NCBI GenBank assembly: GCA_030427245.1
Contig: JAUHXA010000035.1
Coordinates: 1 to 64,000 of the forward strand
DNA length: 64,000 nucleotides
Source of the DNA: Bacteroidia bacterium
Lineage (GTDB): Bacteria > Bacteroidota > Bacteroidia > Chitinophagales > UBA2359
Direction: 5' to 3'
Shown piece by piece: positions 22,529-33,064 of the stretch; position 1 is the first letter of the stretch, and every line of letters begins with the position of its first letter. A program made the translations under genes and the position numbers. The notes below the pieces were generated by a model that was not told where the DNA came from, ran no database searches, and saw only the letters and a program-made list of their open reading frames with translations.

Positions 22529-24019
22529 TCAAACCCTCCTCCTTACTTTCCACTTACTATTCCCATTGCTGTTGTGCAAAAAGTCGTCAATCGTATGCTG
22601 ACGTTTGGACTCCGCAAAGACCTGTGTAGCAATGAAAGCGGCAATTTTCGCTTCTGTTTCGCTGTGATTTTGCAGTACATCGGGCGTAAAATAGTTTTTG
22701 ACAAAATGCGTATCAAAATCACCACTGATGAAAGCTGGATGCTGCATCACAAATTTGCCAAAATCCAAAGTATTGGCGATTCCTTCAATTTGGTAATTGT
22801 CAATCGCTTCAATCATTTTCTTCAAAGCCGCTTTTCGATTCGGTGCATAAACCACCAATTTAGCAATCATTGGGTCGTAGTAAATAGGAATCGTCATACC
22901 TTCTTCAAAACCATCATCTACCCGAATCCCTTCTCCAACAGGCACTTGGTATTTTTCCAAAGTACCAATATCGGGCAAAAAATTGTTGGTCGGGTCTTCG
23001 GCATAGACACGAAGTTCGATGGCGTGACCCTTGATTTGAAGGTCGTCTTGTGTAAAACTCAAACGCTCACCTCTTGCTATTTTGACCTGCTCCTTCACCA
23101 AGTCAATGCCTGTAATCATTTCCGTAACAGGATGTTCTACCTGCAATCGGGTATTCATTTCGAGGAAGTAATAATTCAGATTTTCGTCCATCAAAAACTC
23201 CACCGTTCCTGCTCCTACATACGCACAAGCACGTGCTACATCCACCGCACTTTTGCCCATTTTGGCTCGCAATTCGGGAGACAACACAGCAGAGGGTGCT
23301 TCTTCGACGACTTTTTGGTGGCGACGCTGAACAGAACAATCTCGCTCAAAAAGGTGCAAGACATTGCCGTGTGTATCTGCCAAAACCTGAATTTCGATAT
23401 GACGAGGCGAACCCACATATTTCTCGATAAACACCGAACCATCTCCAAAAGCAGCTTTGGCTTCACTGATAGCTCGTTGCATCTGTTCTGCCAGTTCTTC
23501 CTCATTTTCAACGATTCTCATACCTTTTCCACCACCACCAGCAGAAGCCTTGATGAGAATCGGAAAACCAATTTGAAGGGCGACTTGCATCGCCTCTTTT
23601 TCGTCTTCGATTGCTCCTTCTGTACCAGGCACCATCGGAATATCGTAGTGAGAAACGGCTTCTTTTGCTGCTAATTTGCTACCCATCGTTTCGATAGCAC
23701 CCGTTGGAGGACCTATAAAGGTGATACCTGCGGCGGTGACTTTTCGGGCAAAATCTGCATTTTCGGACAAAAAGCCATATCCTGGATGTATGCCTTCAAC
23801 GCCCAGTTCAAGACAGACTTCAATGATTTTGTCGACCTTCAAATAGGACTGATTGGAGGGAGGGGGACCGACACATACTGCTTCATCTGCAAAACGAACG
23901 TGTGGTGCATTTCGGTCGGCTTCCGAAAAAATGGCAACGGTTTGTATGCCCATTTCTTTGAGGGAACGCATGATGCGTAGGGCTATTTCTCCACGATTGG
24001 CTACGAGTATCTTTTGCAT
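22529..24019 (-). CDS. accC: Biotin carboxylase (acyl-CoA carboxylase subunit)
   Basis: 496 residues. It matches the biotin carboxylase subunit: MQKILVANRGEIALRIMRS at the N-terminus, KASAGGGGKGMRIV (ATP-grasp glycine loop), FIEKYVGSPRHIEIQ, EMNTRLQVEHPVTE (catalytic Glu/Arg region) and a biotin-carboxylase C-terminal domain. It uses ATP and bicarbonate to carboxylate biotin on a carrier protein. No accB or carboxyltransferase gene is adjacent, so it probably serves subunits encoded elsewhere. The C-terminus extends ~45 residues beyond the usual end (ending KVRRRV), longer than E. coli AccC (449). Confidence 0.93.
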   Translation of the reverse strand: MQKILVANRGEIALRIMRSLKEMGIQTVAIFSEADRNAPHVRFADEAVCVGPPPSNQSYLKVDKIIEVCLELGVEGIHPGYGFLSENADFARKVTAAGITFIGPPTGAIETMGSKLAAKEAVSHYDIPMVPGTEGAIEDEKEAMQVALQIGFPILIKASAGGGGKGMRIVENEEELAEQMQRAISEAKAAFGDGSVFIEKYVGSPRHIEIQVLADTHGNVLHLFERDCSVQRRHQKVVEEAPSAVLSPELRAKMGKSAVDVARACAYVGAGTVEFLMDENLNYYFLEMNTRLQVEHPVTEMITGIDLVKEQVKIARGERLSFTQDDLQIKGHAIELRVYAEDPTNNFLPDIGTLEKYQVPVGEGIRVDDGFEEGMTIPIYYDPMIAKLVVYAPNRKAALKKMIEAIDNYQIEGIANTLDFGKFVMQHPAFISGDFDTHFVKNYFTPDVLQNHSETEAKIAAFIATQVFAESKRQHTIDDFLHNSNGNSKWKVRRRV

Positions 24020-24115
24020 ATTTTGTATTGTTGAAGCTATTTAGGAGGAGCAAATATAAGGAACAAATTAAGTTTATGGGTCTATCTTTTTCGCATCCAC
24101 TAATTATATGGTTTT

Positions 24116-25852
24116 CTAATCCCAGTTTTTTGCAGCTGCTGCTGCCCAACTTTCAGGACGATTACCAAAACATTGCAGTATTGCATCAACTCCAATGATG
24201 GTTCCTTTTGCCAATCTTCCAAGAAGAGCAATCTTTTTTTCCTCCACATGGTCACCTGAATCTAAATAACCATCTTCGTTGGTTGAAACTCCAAAGTCGT
24301 CATGTACTACTTGTAATATATCATTTGAAAGTAGATTTTTGATAATTGGTGATTTGACTGCCTTTATTTCTGGGGCATCTAATACAGAATTAATCATTAC
24401 AGTGACTATAATGGATTCTTCCTCACATTTTAACTTCCAGCCTTCGGCAGATAATTTTATATCGGGATTGTTTACAAAATCTAAGGTCATCACACCTGCC
24501 GATACCAAAGCCAACATTTGTTGGATACTTTCTACGGGCGGTCCATAGGAATACCTTTTCATTCTTTCATCCAATTTGATGATTTCTCCAAAAACTTTTG
24601 CGCTACATTCATTAAACGATAATTGTTTGTATATAGAAGGCTGGCAATGTCTCCATACTTGACCAATGCAAAAGTCGAGGCTCACGTTGTGTTTTCCAGT
24701 AGCCATTCCAACAAAACTTTGCATCATTTTTTGAGTAGTTTGCTTGAGCGATACAATGAGTGGATGGTGATATGCTTGATTTTTAAGCCATTCTTTTGTC
24801 ACCTGTTCAATGTCTTGGATAGTCATTTTACTTGGGGCAAATGCTTGAGGCAATTGGGTAAAAACTTTGGCAATAATCGGTGTGATGGCATCTATTAAAA
24901 AATCAGAACTTTCTGCTTTTCTCTGTGCATTAGCGTTGCCAATCAAATCTTCAAAAGTGGATATTTGTTCAGCAGTTGGCTTATACAGGCTATCTAATTT
25001 TTCATTCAAAGGTTTGGGTGATGGAGGTAAACCGTCAAGTGAAAAAGGCACAAATAAATTATGAATGGCTTTAGTAGAATTATATTCACATTTCTGAGTG
25101 GTGGAATCTACTATCTTAAATTCTCCAAATTGAGTGGCTATACCCCTAACCACATCAATCATGGTTAATCCTAAGCCACGTATTCCGATAGTGCTTTTGG
25201 CATGAATTCCTTTGCAGTTCAATAACCTCTCAACAGGATAAGAGTTTTTAAAAAAGAATACTTTTTCATTGTCATTGGAGTATTTTTCCCACTGCAATAT
25301 TTGTTCTGACCTTTCTGTTGGTTGGTGTCCAATTGTAAGTAATACTTCATCTATGGAATCATAAGTATTTGATTTTGTTTTGATTTCAATCTTCCCGTTT
25401 TCCAATACAACTACATTTTCAACTCGCTCGGTATGTAAAGTAGCCATCTTTGCATTTACCAAAGGACGAATAAATGTTTCGAATCTTTGTTGCAAATAGT
25501 TACCGATTTTTGCCCGAGGCGGATATATATCGGGTTCAGTGATAGCTATGATTGAGTAGTCTTTGTCTATCCATTGATGATAGGAAGGAAAAGCAGGGAT
25601 TTTGATGCCCTCCAAATGAATAGTGGGACGAGGGTCTAAATTTAGAATACGCTCTGAAATATTGATCCAATTAGTTGTTACTTGATTGGTATCATATACA
25701 TGACCACAGCCGAAGTTCCCTGTTTGTTCAAATAAAAGTAGATAGGGACGTGCCTCGGAAATTTTATTACTCAACCTAGAAATCAGTTGTTCCGTAGCAT
25801 ACAATCCTCTGGGACCTACTCCAATTACTGCTAACTTTCTTTCGTTTTTCAC
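24116..25852 (-). CDS. FAD/NAD(P)-binding protein (YdhS-like)
   Basis: 578 residues. The N-terminal nucleotide-binding fold starts with LAVIGVGPRGLYATEQLI, followed by FEQTGNFGCGHVYD and, mid-protein, GIRGLGLTMIDVVRGIA, typical of the FAD_NAD_binding family related to YdhS/HcpA-like proteins. The reaction is unknown. It is separated from the biotin carboxylase gene by ~96 bp on the same strand. Confidence 0.8.
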   Translation of the reverse strand: MKNERKLAVIGVGPRGLYATEQLISRLSNKISEARPYLLLFEQTGNFGCGHVYDTNQVTTNWINISERILNLDPRPTIHLEGIKIPAFPSYHQWIDKDYSIIAITEPDIYPPRAKIGNYLQQRFETFIRPLVNAKMATLHTERVENVVVLENGKIEIKTKSNTYDSIDEVLLTIGHQPTERSEQILQWEKYSNDNEKVFFFKNSYPVERLLNCKGIHAKSTIGIRGLGLTMIDVVRGIATQFGEFKIVDSTTQKCEYNSTKAIHNLFVPFSLDGLPPSPKPLNEKLDSLYKPTAEQISTFEDLIGNANAQRKAESSDFLIDAITPIIAKVFTQLPQAFAPSKMTIQDIEQVTKEWLKNQAYHHPLIVSLKQTTQKMMQSFVGMATGKHNVSLDFCIGQVWRHCQPSIYKQLSFNECSAKVFGEIIKLDERMKRYSYGPPVESIQQMLALVSAGVMTLDFVNNPDIKLSAEGWKLKCEEESIIVTVMINSVLDAPEIKAVKSPIIKNLLSNDILQVVHDDFGVSTNEDGYLDSGDHVEEKKIALLGRLAKGTIIGVDAILQCFGNRPESWAAAAAKNWD

Positions 25853-26040
25853 TCAATATATGTTTTTTAGAAAATAAAGAATCACCTGACATTTTCATCA
25901 TACCGCGCTTTAATCAACTTTTGTCATAGTACATAAGGCCTATGGAGATAGAATGTTCGCTTATTGTAGCTATTTAGGAAGAATAAAGATAGAGAAGAAA
26001 GTAGGCTTTTTGGCTTATCTTTGTTGTCTTAATAAACAAT

Positions 26041-26703
26041 ATGAATCTGTTAAATCAAGTTTTTCACCTTATCCAAAAAGACCTCTTGCTTGAATGGCGA
26101 CAGAAGTATGCCTTCAATGGGATTTTGCTGTATGTAATATCTACGGTAGTCGTTGTCTATTTGGCATTTATGGACATTGAAGGAGTGGCTTGGATTACGC
26201 TGTTTTGGATCATTATGTTGTTTGCTTCGGTCAATGCAGTTGCTAAGAGTTTTTTGCAGGAAAGCCCGAATCGTCAATTGTATTACTATACGCTTGCCTC
26301 ACCAGAAGCCATTATTTTATCCAAGATGGTTTACAATGTGTTGTTACTCCTGTTTTTGGCAACGTTGGCTTTGGGTGTTTATTCGGTATTATTGGGTTAT
26401 CCTGTGGAAAATACGCCTTTGTTTCTGACTACTGTAGTTTTGGGGGCAGTCGGTTTTGCCCTTTGTTTTACCTTGATTTCAGCGATTTCTTCCAAGGCAA
26501 GCAACAATGCGACCTTGATGCCTGTGTTGAGTTTTCCTGTTGTGATACCTGTTTTATCTTTGTTGATAACCCTTTCTAAATCTGCCGTTTTGGGTATTGA
26601 AGGGGACGAAAATGCGGAGAAAGACATACTGGTTTTGCTGGCGATTGATGGGATTATGTTGGTCTTGTCGTTTATTTTGTTTCCTTATTTGTGGAGGGAT
26701 TGA
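26041..26703 (+). CDS. ccmB: CcmB-type heme exporter subunit
   Basis: 220 residues with six membrane segments. The N-terminus FHLIQKDLLLEWRQKYAFNGILLY and the segment YYYTLASPEAIILSKMVYN are conserved in CcmB, the permease of the CcmAB(C) ABC transporter for cytochrome c maturation. Here ccmC does not follow; the next gene is on the opposite strand. TATCTTTG (26016-26023) upstream resembles a -7 element, although no -33 TTG is apparent. Confidence 0.85.
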   Translation: MNLLNQVFHLIQKDLLLEWRQKYAFNGILLYVISTVVVVYLAFMDIEGVAWITLFWIIMLFASVNAVAKSFLQESPNRQLYYYTLASPEAIILSKMVYNVLLLLFLATLALGVYSVLLGYPVENTPLFLTTVVLGAVGFALCFTLISAISSKASNNATLMPVLSFPVVIPVLSLLITLSKSAVLGIEGDENAEKDILVLLAIDGIMLVLSFILFPYLWRD

Positions 26704-26742
26704 ATGTAAGTTTGTTGGTTATTGGCCGTAGTGTTATTAATT

Positions 26743-27210
26743 TCAGTCCCATATTTCGGGTCGATGAATTTCCATTGCTCTTAAATATGATAAGAATTGT
26801 CCTGCGTGTACAGATTCGTGATATCCAATCCGCAATAAATATTTTCCGAGAGGTTTCTTTTTCCCATTTCCTGGGTGAATGATTTTAGTTTCGTTTAACT
26901 CCATTTCTGAAAATTGTCGAACACTTTCCAAGAATTTTTTACGAAAGGGTTCTGCAAATTCAAGTTCATCATTTACGCTGGTGAATGGTCGGTTTTCCCA
27001 AGGAGTTTTGTAATTTGTCATATCTCCTTGATTGATAATTATATCCCATCCATAATCAGCTTCCAGTACGTGTCTAATCATTTGTATCGCAGTCATTGCG
27101 TTTTCATCAGGTCTCCAATTGTATTGGCTTACAGGTAGTCCTTTCCAAAGTCTTATACTTTTTCTGCGTATCTCTTTAAAGTTTAAAATGAGGAGTTCAG
27201 TTTGAGTCAT
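26743..27210 (-). CDS. DinB-family protein
   Basis: 155 residues with a four-helix-bundle pattern. Three His residues suited to a metal site are visible: IRHVLEADYGWD and GYHESVHAGQ. DinB/YfiT proteins bind divalent metal; some use thiols as cosubstrate. It is convergent with ccmB (40 bp between stops). The function is not predictable. Confidence 0.85.
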   Translation of the reverse strand: MTQTELLILNFKEIRRKSIRLWKGLPVSQYNWRPDENAMTAIQMIRHVLEADYGWDIIINQGDMTNYKTPWENRPFTSVNDELEFAEPFRKKFLESVRQFSEMELNETKIIHPGNGKKKPLGKYLLRIGYHESVHAGQFLSYLRAMEIHRPEIWD

Positions 27211-27436
27211 TTTCTTCTTGTTTTCGGAAATTTCAATTCAGATTGCAGCCTTTATTTTCATTTAAAAGGTGCTGAATGTGTAAGATACGAAATGTATCAT
27301 TATTCCTGTGTAATTGCTCAAAAAAGATTCTTGACTTTACATTTGGTGGATAGTGCGAATTCACTATATGTACAAATAGCTCTAATTGTTAGCATTTATC
27401 GAGATACTATCACAGACTATATTCGTTCCTGTAATG

Positions 27437-27580
27437 AAGGAAACACCACCCCTATACGCTAAATTTTATGATGATTTCAGTGCTTTTAAAAAGGCTATTG
27501 ATGAAACAGTACCAAATGCCAATACATAGGACAAATATGAAATTCAGTCATTGCTTAGTCTCAAATTTCAAACCTTTTGA
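27437..27580 (+). pseudogene. IS630-like transposase C-terminal remnant
   Basis: Translated from 27437, the frame reads KETPPLYAKFYDDFSAFKKA, then IDETVPNAN, an in-frame TAG, and KYEIQSLLSLKFQTF before a TGA. The ending LLSLKFQTF and the spacing to FYDDFSAFK resemble the C-terminus of IS630-type transposases. Only ~48 codons remain, with an internal stop. The rest of the 27211-27762 gap shows nothing recognisable apart from a TAATTTTG element at 27722. Confidence 0.45.
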
Positions 27581-27762
27581 TTTTTGGTCTTTTATCCTGT
27601 CCAAAGTATAACTTAGAAAATAAAAAACAGAAAGGGATGTGATTTTTAGAAATTGCATCTCTTTTTTTGTTTAATGGTAACGGGAATTTGGAGATTCGGA
27701 GGAATTTTTCTCGTATTGGTTTAATTTTGCAAATCGATCAATACATCAATACAAATACAACA

Positions 27763-28587
27763 ATGTCAGAATACCTCCTCGGAATCAATCAAAAAGAACT
27801 CGAAAGACTGCAATTTCAGCACAAAGTTTGGGCAGAAGTGACCAATGATTTTTGGGATAGAATCAATATCCAAAAAGGATGGAAATGTTTGGATGCAGGA
27901 GCAGGGCCAGGTTTTGCTTCAAAGAATTTATTGGAACGAGTAGGAGAGGAAGGAGAAGTGACTTTGGTGGAGCCTTCTGCAATGTATCTGAAATATTTTG
28001 ATGGTCAAATGAAGGAAAAAGCTTCTGCAAACTCCAATAGAACTCCAAACAATTACCACCTACTCAATGGAACAGTCGAGACAGTAGATTTGCCCGAAAA
28101 TCACTATGACTTTATCTTTGTGCGTTGGGTCATTGCCTTTGTTGACGAACCCGAAATCTTTTTGCAGCGATTACTTAAAGCCTTGAAACCAAAGGGCATC
28201 ATTGCGATTCAAGATTATTACTACGAAGGTTTGTCGCTTTATCCAAGGGGTGGTGCTTTTGAAGGAGTGGCGGATGCGGTACGGCAATACTATTACTCGG
28301 TAGGTGGAAATCCTTATGTGACAGGTGAAATTCCCGCTTGGTTTCGTAAGCATGACATTGACCTAATAGACTACACCCCTACTGCAAGGTCGGGCGACAA
28401 TAACAGCGATTTGATACTTTGGGCAGAAACGTTTTTGATTCCGCATTTGCAGATTATGGCGGATAGAGGGATTGTTTCGCAAGTGGAGTGTGATGCTATG
28501 ATTGCAGATTGGTGGATGCATCGAAAAAATCCCGATGCGAGGTTTTTTGCGCCGATATTGGTGAGTGTTGGAGGACGAAAGCCTTAA
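27763..28587 (+). CDS. SAM-dependent methyltransferase
   Basis: 274 residues from the ATG at 27763; an earlier in-frame ATG at 27667 would add an unstructured tail upstream of a TAATTTTG promoter-like element, so I prefer the later start. The class I methyltransferase fold is clear: CLDAGAGPGFASKNLLER (motif I), VTLVEPSAMYL (motif II acid), YDFIFVRWVIAFVDEP (motif IV), KPKGIIAIQDYY. The substrate is unknown. It precedes the TIR-domain gene by 142 bp on the same strand. Confidence 0.85.
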   Translation: MSEYLLGINQKELERLQFQHKVWAEVTNDFWDRINIQKGWKCLDAGAGPGFASKNLLERVGEEGEVTLVEPSAMYLKYFDGQMKEKASANSNRTPNNYHLLNGTVETVDLPENHYDFIFVRWVIAFVDEPEIFLQRLLKALKPKGIIAIQDYYYEGLSLYPRGGAFEGVADAVRQYYYSVGGNPYVTGEIPAWFRKHDIDLIDYTPTARSGDNNSDLILWAETFLIPHLQIMADRGIVSQVECDAMIADWWMHRKNPDARFFAPILVSVGGRKP

Positions 28588-28729
28588 ATGAAGATGACAA
28601 AACGAATCGCTCTCACTACAACCCTTCTCTTTGCCCTATTTTTCCTCACCTATACAGGCATCGAACATTTCAACTCTTCCCCTAACTATCAAATGGAAAA
28701 AACGGTATATTTACTAAAAATTAAAAAAC

Positions 28730-29881
28730 ATGAAACTCTGCATTCTCCACCACCTTCAAGACGACTATTACCTCCAACAACTTCTCAAACATCTGCATCC
28801 CCTTCAACAACAGGGCTTGATAGATATATGGCATTCTCAAAAAATTATGGCAGGACGCAGACCAGAAGAAGTATTGTTGCAAGAATTGAAGGCGGCAGAT
28901 TTGGTGATGCCCTTGTTGAGTGCAGATTTTTTGGCGGGGGAAACATACTCCAAAATGACCGAAACCCTTGCAGCCAAACATGCACAGAAAAAAGAATTGT
29001 CGGTTTTACCCGTATTGCTGCGACATTGTCAATGGGACATGACCTTTTTAAAGGTTTTCAAAATACTTCCCAATAAAAAATACCCACTCAATGATGATTT
29101 TTGGAAAAGCAGCGACCATGCCTTTGATGCGATAGTGGAAGAACTCAAGCGGCTAATATTGGCAGAAGAAACGACAGGAGAGGGGCAAGCTGTCAATAGC
29201 GAATCTATTTCTCCCAAGCGAAAAATGGCGTGGATTATCAAAAACCTGCAAGTGCGCTCTGAACCCAACGAACGAGGGCAGTTTGCACCCATCGTAGTAT
29301 CGAAAAAAGTGGAGGATAAGTTGGCGGAATACTTGGAGGCAACCGAAAAAATGGAAGTACTCGAAGTCGAGGGCATCCGATTTACCCGAGCCGAACTGCT
29401 GATCAAAAAAGCCGTTCTCGATTTCACCGAAGCCTACGTCAAAGGCTGGAAAAAATACAGGGAACTGCAAAATCGCTCTTTCTTTTCGCTCACCAAAGGC
29501 ATCGAAAACCTCGGTAATACGGGCTTGATGTTCTACAAACGCCGACAAACCAACCTCATGCTCAAAGAAGCGAGAAAGTTAGAACCCCAAAATGTGGAAG
29601 TACTGTTGGTTTCTATGCGTTTTTTGATGATGACCCAGCCCAAAGACATAAAAGGGAAAGCCGCCTACCTCTCCCAAATCGAGCAAATTTTGCAGGTTCC
29701 GAAAAACGATGCAGAGCGATTTCTGCTGGCGATTGCCCATCTATACCAAGCTCTTGAACCCACAGGTCTCAATCGCTCTTTGCTGCTAAAAGTTCGGGCG
29801 GATTTTGAAACGATTCGGAAGTTGAATTATGTGGCTTATTGTGAAAATTTGTTGTTGGGTGGGGAGTATGTGGGGGGATGA
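28730..29881 (+). CDS. TIR-domain protein with helical C-terminal region
   Basis: 383 residues. The N-terminal ~140 residues match Bacteroidota TIR domains: LHHLQDDYYLQQLLKHLHPL, GLIDIWHSQKIMAGRRPEE, ADLVMPLLSADFL, and ETYSKMTETLAA, where a Glu four residues after Met is placed like the catalytic Glu of NAD-cleaving TIRs. A WDMTFLKVFKILP loop follows. The C-terminal ~200 residues are helical and unrecognised, possibly TPR-like. TIR domains act as NADases or scaffolds in bacterial immunity. No sensor or ATPase partner is adjacent, so a complete defence system is not shown. Confidence 0.72.
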   Translation: MKLCILHHLQDDYYLQQLLKHLHPLQQQGLIDIWHSQKIMAGRRPEEVLLQELKAADLVMPLLSADFLAGETYSKMTETLAAKHAQKKELSVLPVLLRHCQWDMTFLKVFKILPNKKYPLNDDFWKSSDHAFDAIVEELKRLILAEETTGEGQAVNSESISPKRKMAWIIKNLQVRSEPNERGQFAPIVVSKKVEDKLAEYLEATEKMEVLEVEGIRFTRAELLIKKAVLDFTEAYVKGWKKYRELQNRSFFSLTKGIENLGNTGLMFYKRRQTNLMLKEARKLEPQNVEVLLVSMRFLMMTQPKDIKGKAAYLSQIEQILQVPKNDAERFLLAIAHLYQALEPTGLNRSLLLKVRADFETIRKLNYVAYCENLLLGGEYVGG

Positions 29882-29966
29882 AAGTTTAGAGCCACAATGC
29901 AAAAATCCCCTTTTCTTCAATAGTCAACCTATTTGGCTTTTAAGTCGGTTTCTTACGGTTGTCAAA

Positions 29967-30103
29967 TTACTCCAAACCCTTTCCATAGTTTTTCGCACTT
30001 TGCCCAATCTTCAACTCAAAGATGTAGCGGTGATTGTAAAAAGTGACAATGACTTGCTGATTCGTAAATTTATACAAACCCTTGAATTCATAAGGCTGAA
30101 TCG
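29967..30103 (-). pseudogene. Out-of-frame C-terminal tail of the DUF4157 gene
   Basis: Directly after the DUF4157 stop, another minus-strand frame encodes a protein-like tail beginning [16 protein letters not shown] and ending GQSAKNYGKGLE before a TAA. One extra base in the A6 tract at 30119-30124 would join it in phase to the upstream gene. It therefore looks like the original C-terminus, cut off by a frameshift or read by slippage. Confidence 0.45.
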
Positions 30104-32383
30104 TTATTTGCTTGAAGCTTTTTTATCAAGTTCTCCTTTTTTTTCCAATGAGCGAAATATTTTATCACCTAATGTTGTCTTTTTTATACCCTTTGATTGG
30201 CCTTCTTGATGTTCAAATTTTGGTACTCTATTAGCCAAATTGTCATCTTTCATATCTTTTTTATCTTGGTTTTCCTTAGTAATATATGACGCTTTCTTTA
30301 TATCAAAATCATATTGACCAAAAGGATTTTTTGTTTGGTCTCTTCTATCTCGATTGCGTACTGCAAAATTTGCTATAGTATTATTGATTGATTCAGCTAT
30401 ATTGTTATCAATAACACCATCTTTTAAATATTTTTTGAGATATTTTCTTACTTCTGCTTGAATCTCAGAAGAAGATTTGATTTTCAGAAGATAACTCTGA
30501 TTATTTATAGTGAATTTTTCAGATAAACTTAATATATTAAATGAATATTTTTGATGTTCGCTATTACTTAAAAAATTCATATCATCTATATTCTTATCTC
30601 GTTTTGTAAACATTTCACTTAACCAGTTGATAAATTTTCCCACATATTTTAAAATACTACCTGCTAAATTTTTAAAGGCGGGTATCATAGGGCTGAACAA
30701 ACCACCAATGGTCGAAGCTAAATCAATGAAATGCCCTATTGCTTCTCGTAGAAACTGTCCACTCTTTCTATCCAAATATTCTAACAATTTTATAGTTCCT
30801 TCTCCTATAGTTTCATCGAAACGTGTAAATTGTTTAGTCATTCGAATTACAAGTTCTTTGTTTCTTCTATAGTTAGTTATTTTTATAATTGCGTTTTTGA
30901 CTGATTGAAAAATACTTGCAACCAAAGACACTATTGGCATTAATTTAGCTAAAAGTGAAAGTAATTTTTGTATAAAAGGAGAGTTTTTCATAATATCACT
31001 AAACGAATTAGACATATTACTTATGTCGCCTCCTGTCTTACCTAAAAAACCAGATTCATTTTTGGCCTGTGTTGAAGTTTCTGTGGCTATAGGTGCTATA
31101 TTAGCTGATTTTTCGTTTCCTCTTTTAAATCTTTCTTTTAACTTATCTAAGCTAATAATTTCTTCATGATTTTCTTCTTCATAATTTCCATCAATAACAT
31201 TTGCTCCATAATTAGCATCCTTTATTCCTTCATCTAACATACCTTTTATTTTCTTAGCTTCTTTGGCTTTATCTACTAATGGATTGCTTTTCTCTATTTC
31301 TCTTTCAGTGCTCAAGAATTTCGTTTTTATATACCCTCTTTTCCCAGTATATTTTCCTGAGCTAACAGTAATATATATGTAAACATCTTTTTTTTCATCG
31401 GCAGATATACTTAGCTTAGTATCTTTATCAATCTCATCTCCTCCCCAAAAACCATCCCAGCCAGGGTTGGCAGACTCAGGTCTTTGATAAAATTTACAAT
31501 CTTGTTTTGCATACATCATTTGTCCATAATAAGTAGCTATTCTTTGAACAACTATATTTTTTCTTTGTAAAGTTATATTTTTATATAAAGTGCTTTTGTT
31601 GGAATTTATTTTAGAGGATTGAGCTTTCCCTCCCATCTCATCCGCCTCTTTCTCCAATCCACTATCATCATTCACATTCACTCCTTTCATTTGCATTGTG
31701 GGCTTCACCCTCCCCTGTTTCTGCTGTACCACATGCCATGCCTCGTGCGGCAAATGTTTCTCCTGTCCAGGTCCCAAATGAATATCTGTTCCCTGAGCAT
31801 AAGCGTGTGCTTGCAGTTGGGCGGGTTTGTCGGAATTGTAGTGGACTTTCACATCGCTCATGTCTAAGCCCGATAGATTTTCTACTCCTGATTTTAGATT
31901 ATCAGGCATTCCCGTATTGTTCTCCTGTTTTTGAACGACAGGAGTAGTCTCCATCTGTGGCGGAGTCGGGCTTTGTGTTTGCTTCTGGACAGTAGGAGGA
32001 TTTGGCGTTGATTCCCATTGTTCGACATTATGTTGATAGTGTTGAATAGGGGTTTGTGGAGTAGTCGTTTCGGTTTGTCCCCATTTAGTGTCTGAATGTT
32101 TGTAGCGTTGAATAGGAGGCTTGTTGAAGGTATTGTTGTTGTCTCCCCATTTTTGAGAATCAAATTTATAGGCTTGAAGAGGGCTCTCTGATTTAATAGA
32201 CACACTACCATCCAATCTTTCAAAAGCCTTGTCGACATGTTGATTGCTTGCGTACAACTGTCTAACAGGAGCAGATTGTACAGTGTCTTGCTGTTCTTTA
32301 GTATCTTGTTGGTTTACAGATGTGTTAGCCTGTTGTTCCTGCTGTCTATGTTGTTGTACTTTTTTGTCTTCGTATATAGGCAT
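30104..32383 (-). CDS. DUF4157 (eCIS-associated) domain protein
   Basis: 759 residues. Residues 1-165 are Gln/Thr/Pro-rich with repeated Q-x-Y-x(4-6)-W motifs. Residues ~165-230 form the DUF4157 core: [39 protein letters not shown], and the zinc-peptidase-like [15 protein letters not shown]. The remaining ~500 residues include hydrophobic helices near 465-485 and 570-600 and no domain I know. DUF4157 proteins are frequent cargo or accessory factors of extracellular contractile injection systems and polymorphic toxins in Bacteroidota, but no eCIS genes are in the window. The C-terminus is probably frameshifted. Confidence 0.78.
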   Translation of the reverse strand: MPIYEDKKVQQHRQQEQQANTSVNQQDTKEQQDTVQSAPVRQLYASNQHVDKAFERLDGSVSIKSESPLQAYKFDSQKWGDNNNTFNKPPIQRYKHSDTKWGQTETTTPQTPIQHYQHNVEQWESTPNPPTVQKQTQSPTPPQMETTPVVQKQENNTGMPDNLKSGVENLSGLDMSDVKVHYNSDKPAQLQAHAYAQGTDIHLGPGQEKHLPHEAWHVVQQKQGRVKPTMQMKGVNVNDDSGLEKEADEMGGKAQSSKINSNKSTLYKNITLQRKNIVVQRIATYYGQMMYAKQDCKFYQRPESANPGWDGFWGGDEIDKDTKLSISADEKKDVYIYITVSSGKYTGKRGYIKTKFLSTEREIEKSNPLVDKAKEAKKIKGMLDEGIKDANYGANVIDGNYEEENHEEIISLDKLKERFKRGNEKSANIAPIATETSTQAKNESGFLGKTGGDISNMSNSFSDIMKNSPFIQKLLSLLAKLMPIVSLVASIFQSVKNAIIKITNYRRNKELVIRMTKQFTRFDETIGEGTIKLLEYLDRKSGQFLREAIGHFIDLASTIGGLFSPMIPAFKNLAGSILKYVGKFINWLSEMFTKRDKNIDDMNFLSNSEHQKYSFNILSLSEKFTINNQSYLLKIKSSSEIQAEVRKYLKKYLKDGVIDNNIAESINNTIANFAVRNRDRRDQTKNPFGQYDFDIKKASYITKENQDKKDMKDDNLANRVPKFEHQEGQSKGIKKTTLGDKIFRSLEKKGELDKKASSK

Positions 32384-33064
32384 ACGTTTAAGTGTTTAGT
32401 AATTTAAAGGTGGCAATATGCCAATGTATTTGAAAGGGGTGGAATAATTCAGTGCGAACGTTTCAAAAAAAAACTGAGTGTGTAAATAAAGACTATTGAG
32501 GGTATTCAAAAAATCCGTTCCGAACGAAATAAAGAAATACTCCTGAAATTCTAAAGGTATGAAAGCTAATGATTTAGTTTTTATTTGTTACAATCCTCAT
32601 AAAATTAAACATAGCTTTTCCATCCTCCTTTGAGGAGATTTTCAATATTTAGCTACTGTGAAGTACAAAGACTTTCTACCTACGAGGCAAAGTATTTTTG
32701 TGTTGTAGCAGAAAGCAAGCTCTATCTCTTTTTCTTTCCATTACATCGTGTAAGGTAAATACACAAATTCTGAAGGAGTGAAAATCACAGATATTCACAA
32801 GCCGAATCAACCGAATGGCACACAGACCATTAACAATTGATTATCAATCGTAAAGCAACATTTTTTTTTTGGCAGTAAATAATAAAAAATTCGGAGTATT
32901 TGGATTCAATATATTTTGTGGACTATGAATACATTGAGCATCAAATCTAAGCCATACTGTCAGTATAACAAAATATTTATTGTCATAATAAAGTCATATT
33001 TTTAAATTTTATATAAGCTAAAATCTAAAGGCTCTTAGGGGTAGTTTAGATAAAAAGGGGCAAT
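32384..33064. other. 681-bp intergenic region, no gene recognised
   Basis: It lies upstream of the DUF4157 gene and downstream of uvrC (both on the minus strand). It is AT-rich with many short open frames and stops on both strands, and I see no repeat, RNA or terminator I can support. Confidence 0.6.

Noticed and set aside
22517-23674. 385-codon + strand open frame
   Set aside because: It is antisense to the clearly conserved biotin carboxylase gene and has no recognisable motif.
28588-29076. 162-codon frame starting right after the methyltransferase stop
   Set aside because: The first ~35 codons look like a signal peptide, but most of the frame overlaps the TIR-domain gene in another frame and is low-complexity. 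A short real peptide cannot be excluded.
30104-32383. An extracellular contractile injection system around the DUF4157 gene
   Set aside because: No sheath, tube, baseplate or AAA loader genes are present in the window.
32384-33064. Possible small RNA or gene in the 681-bp gap
   Set aside because: Only short AT-rich frames and no convincing promoter-hairpin combination.
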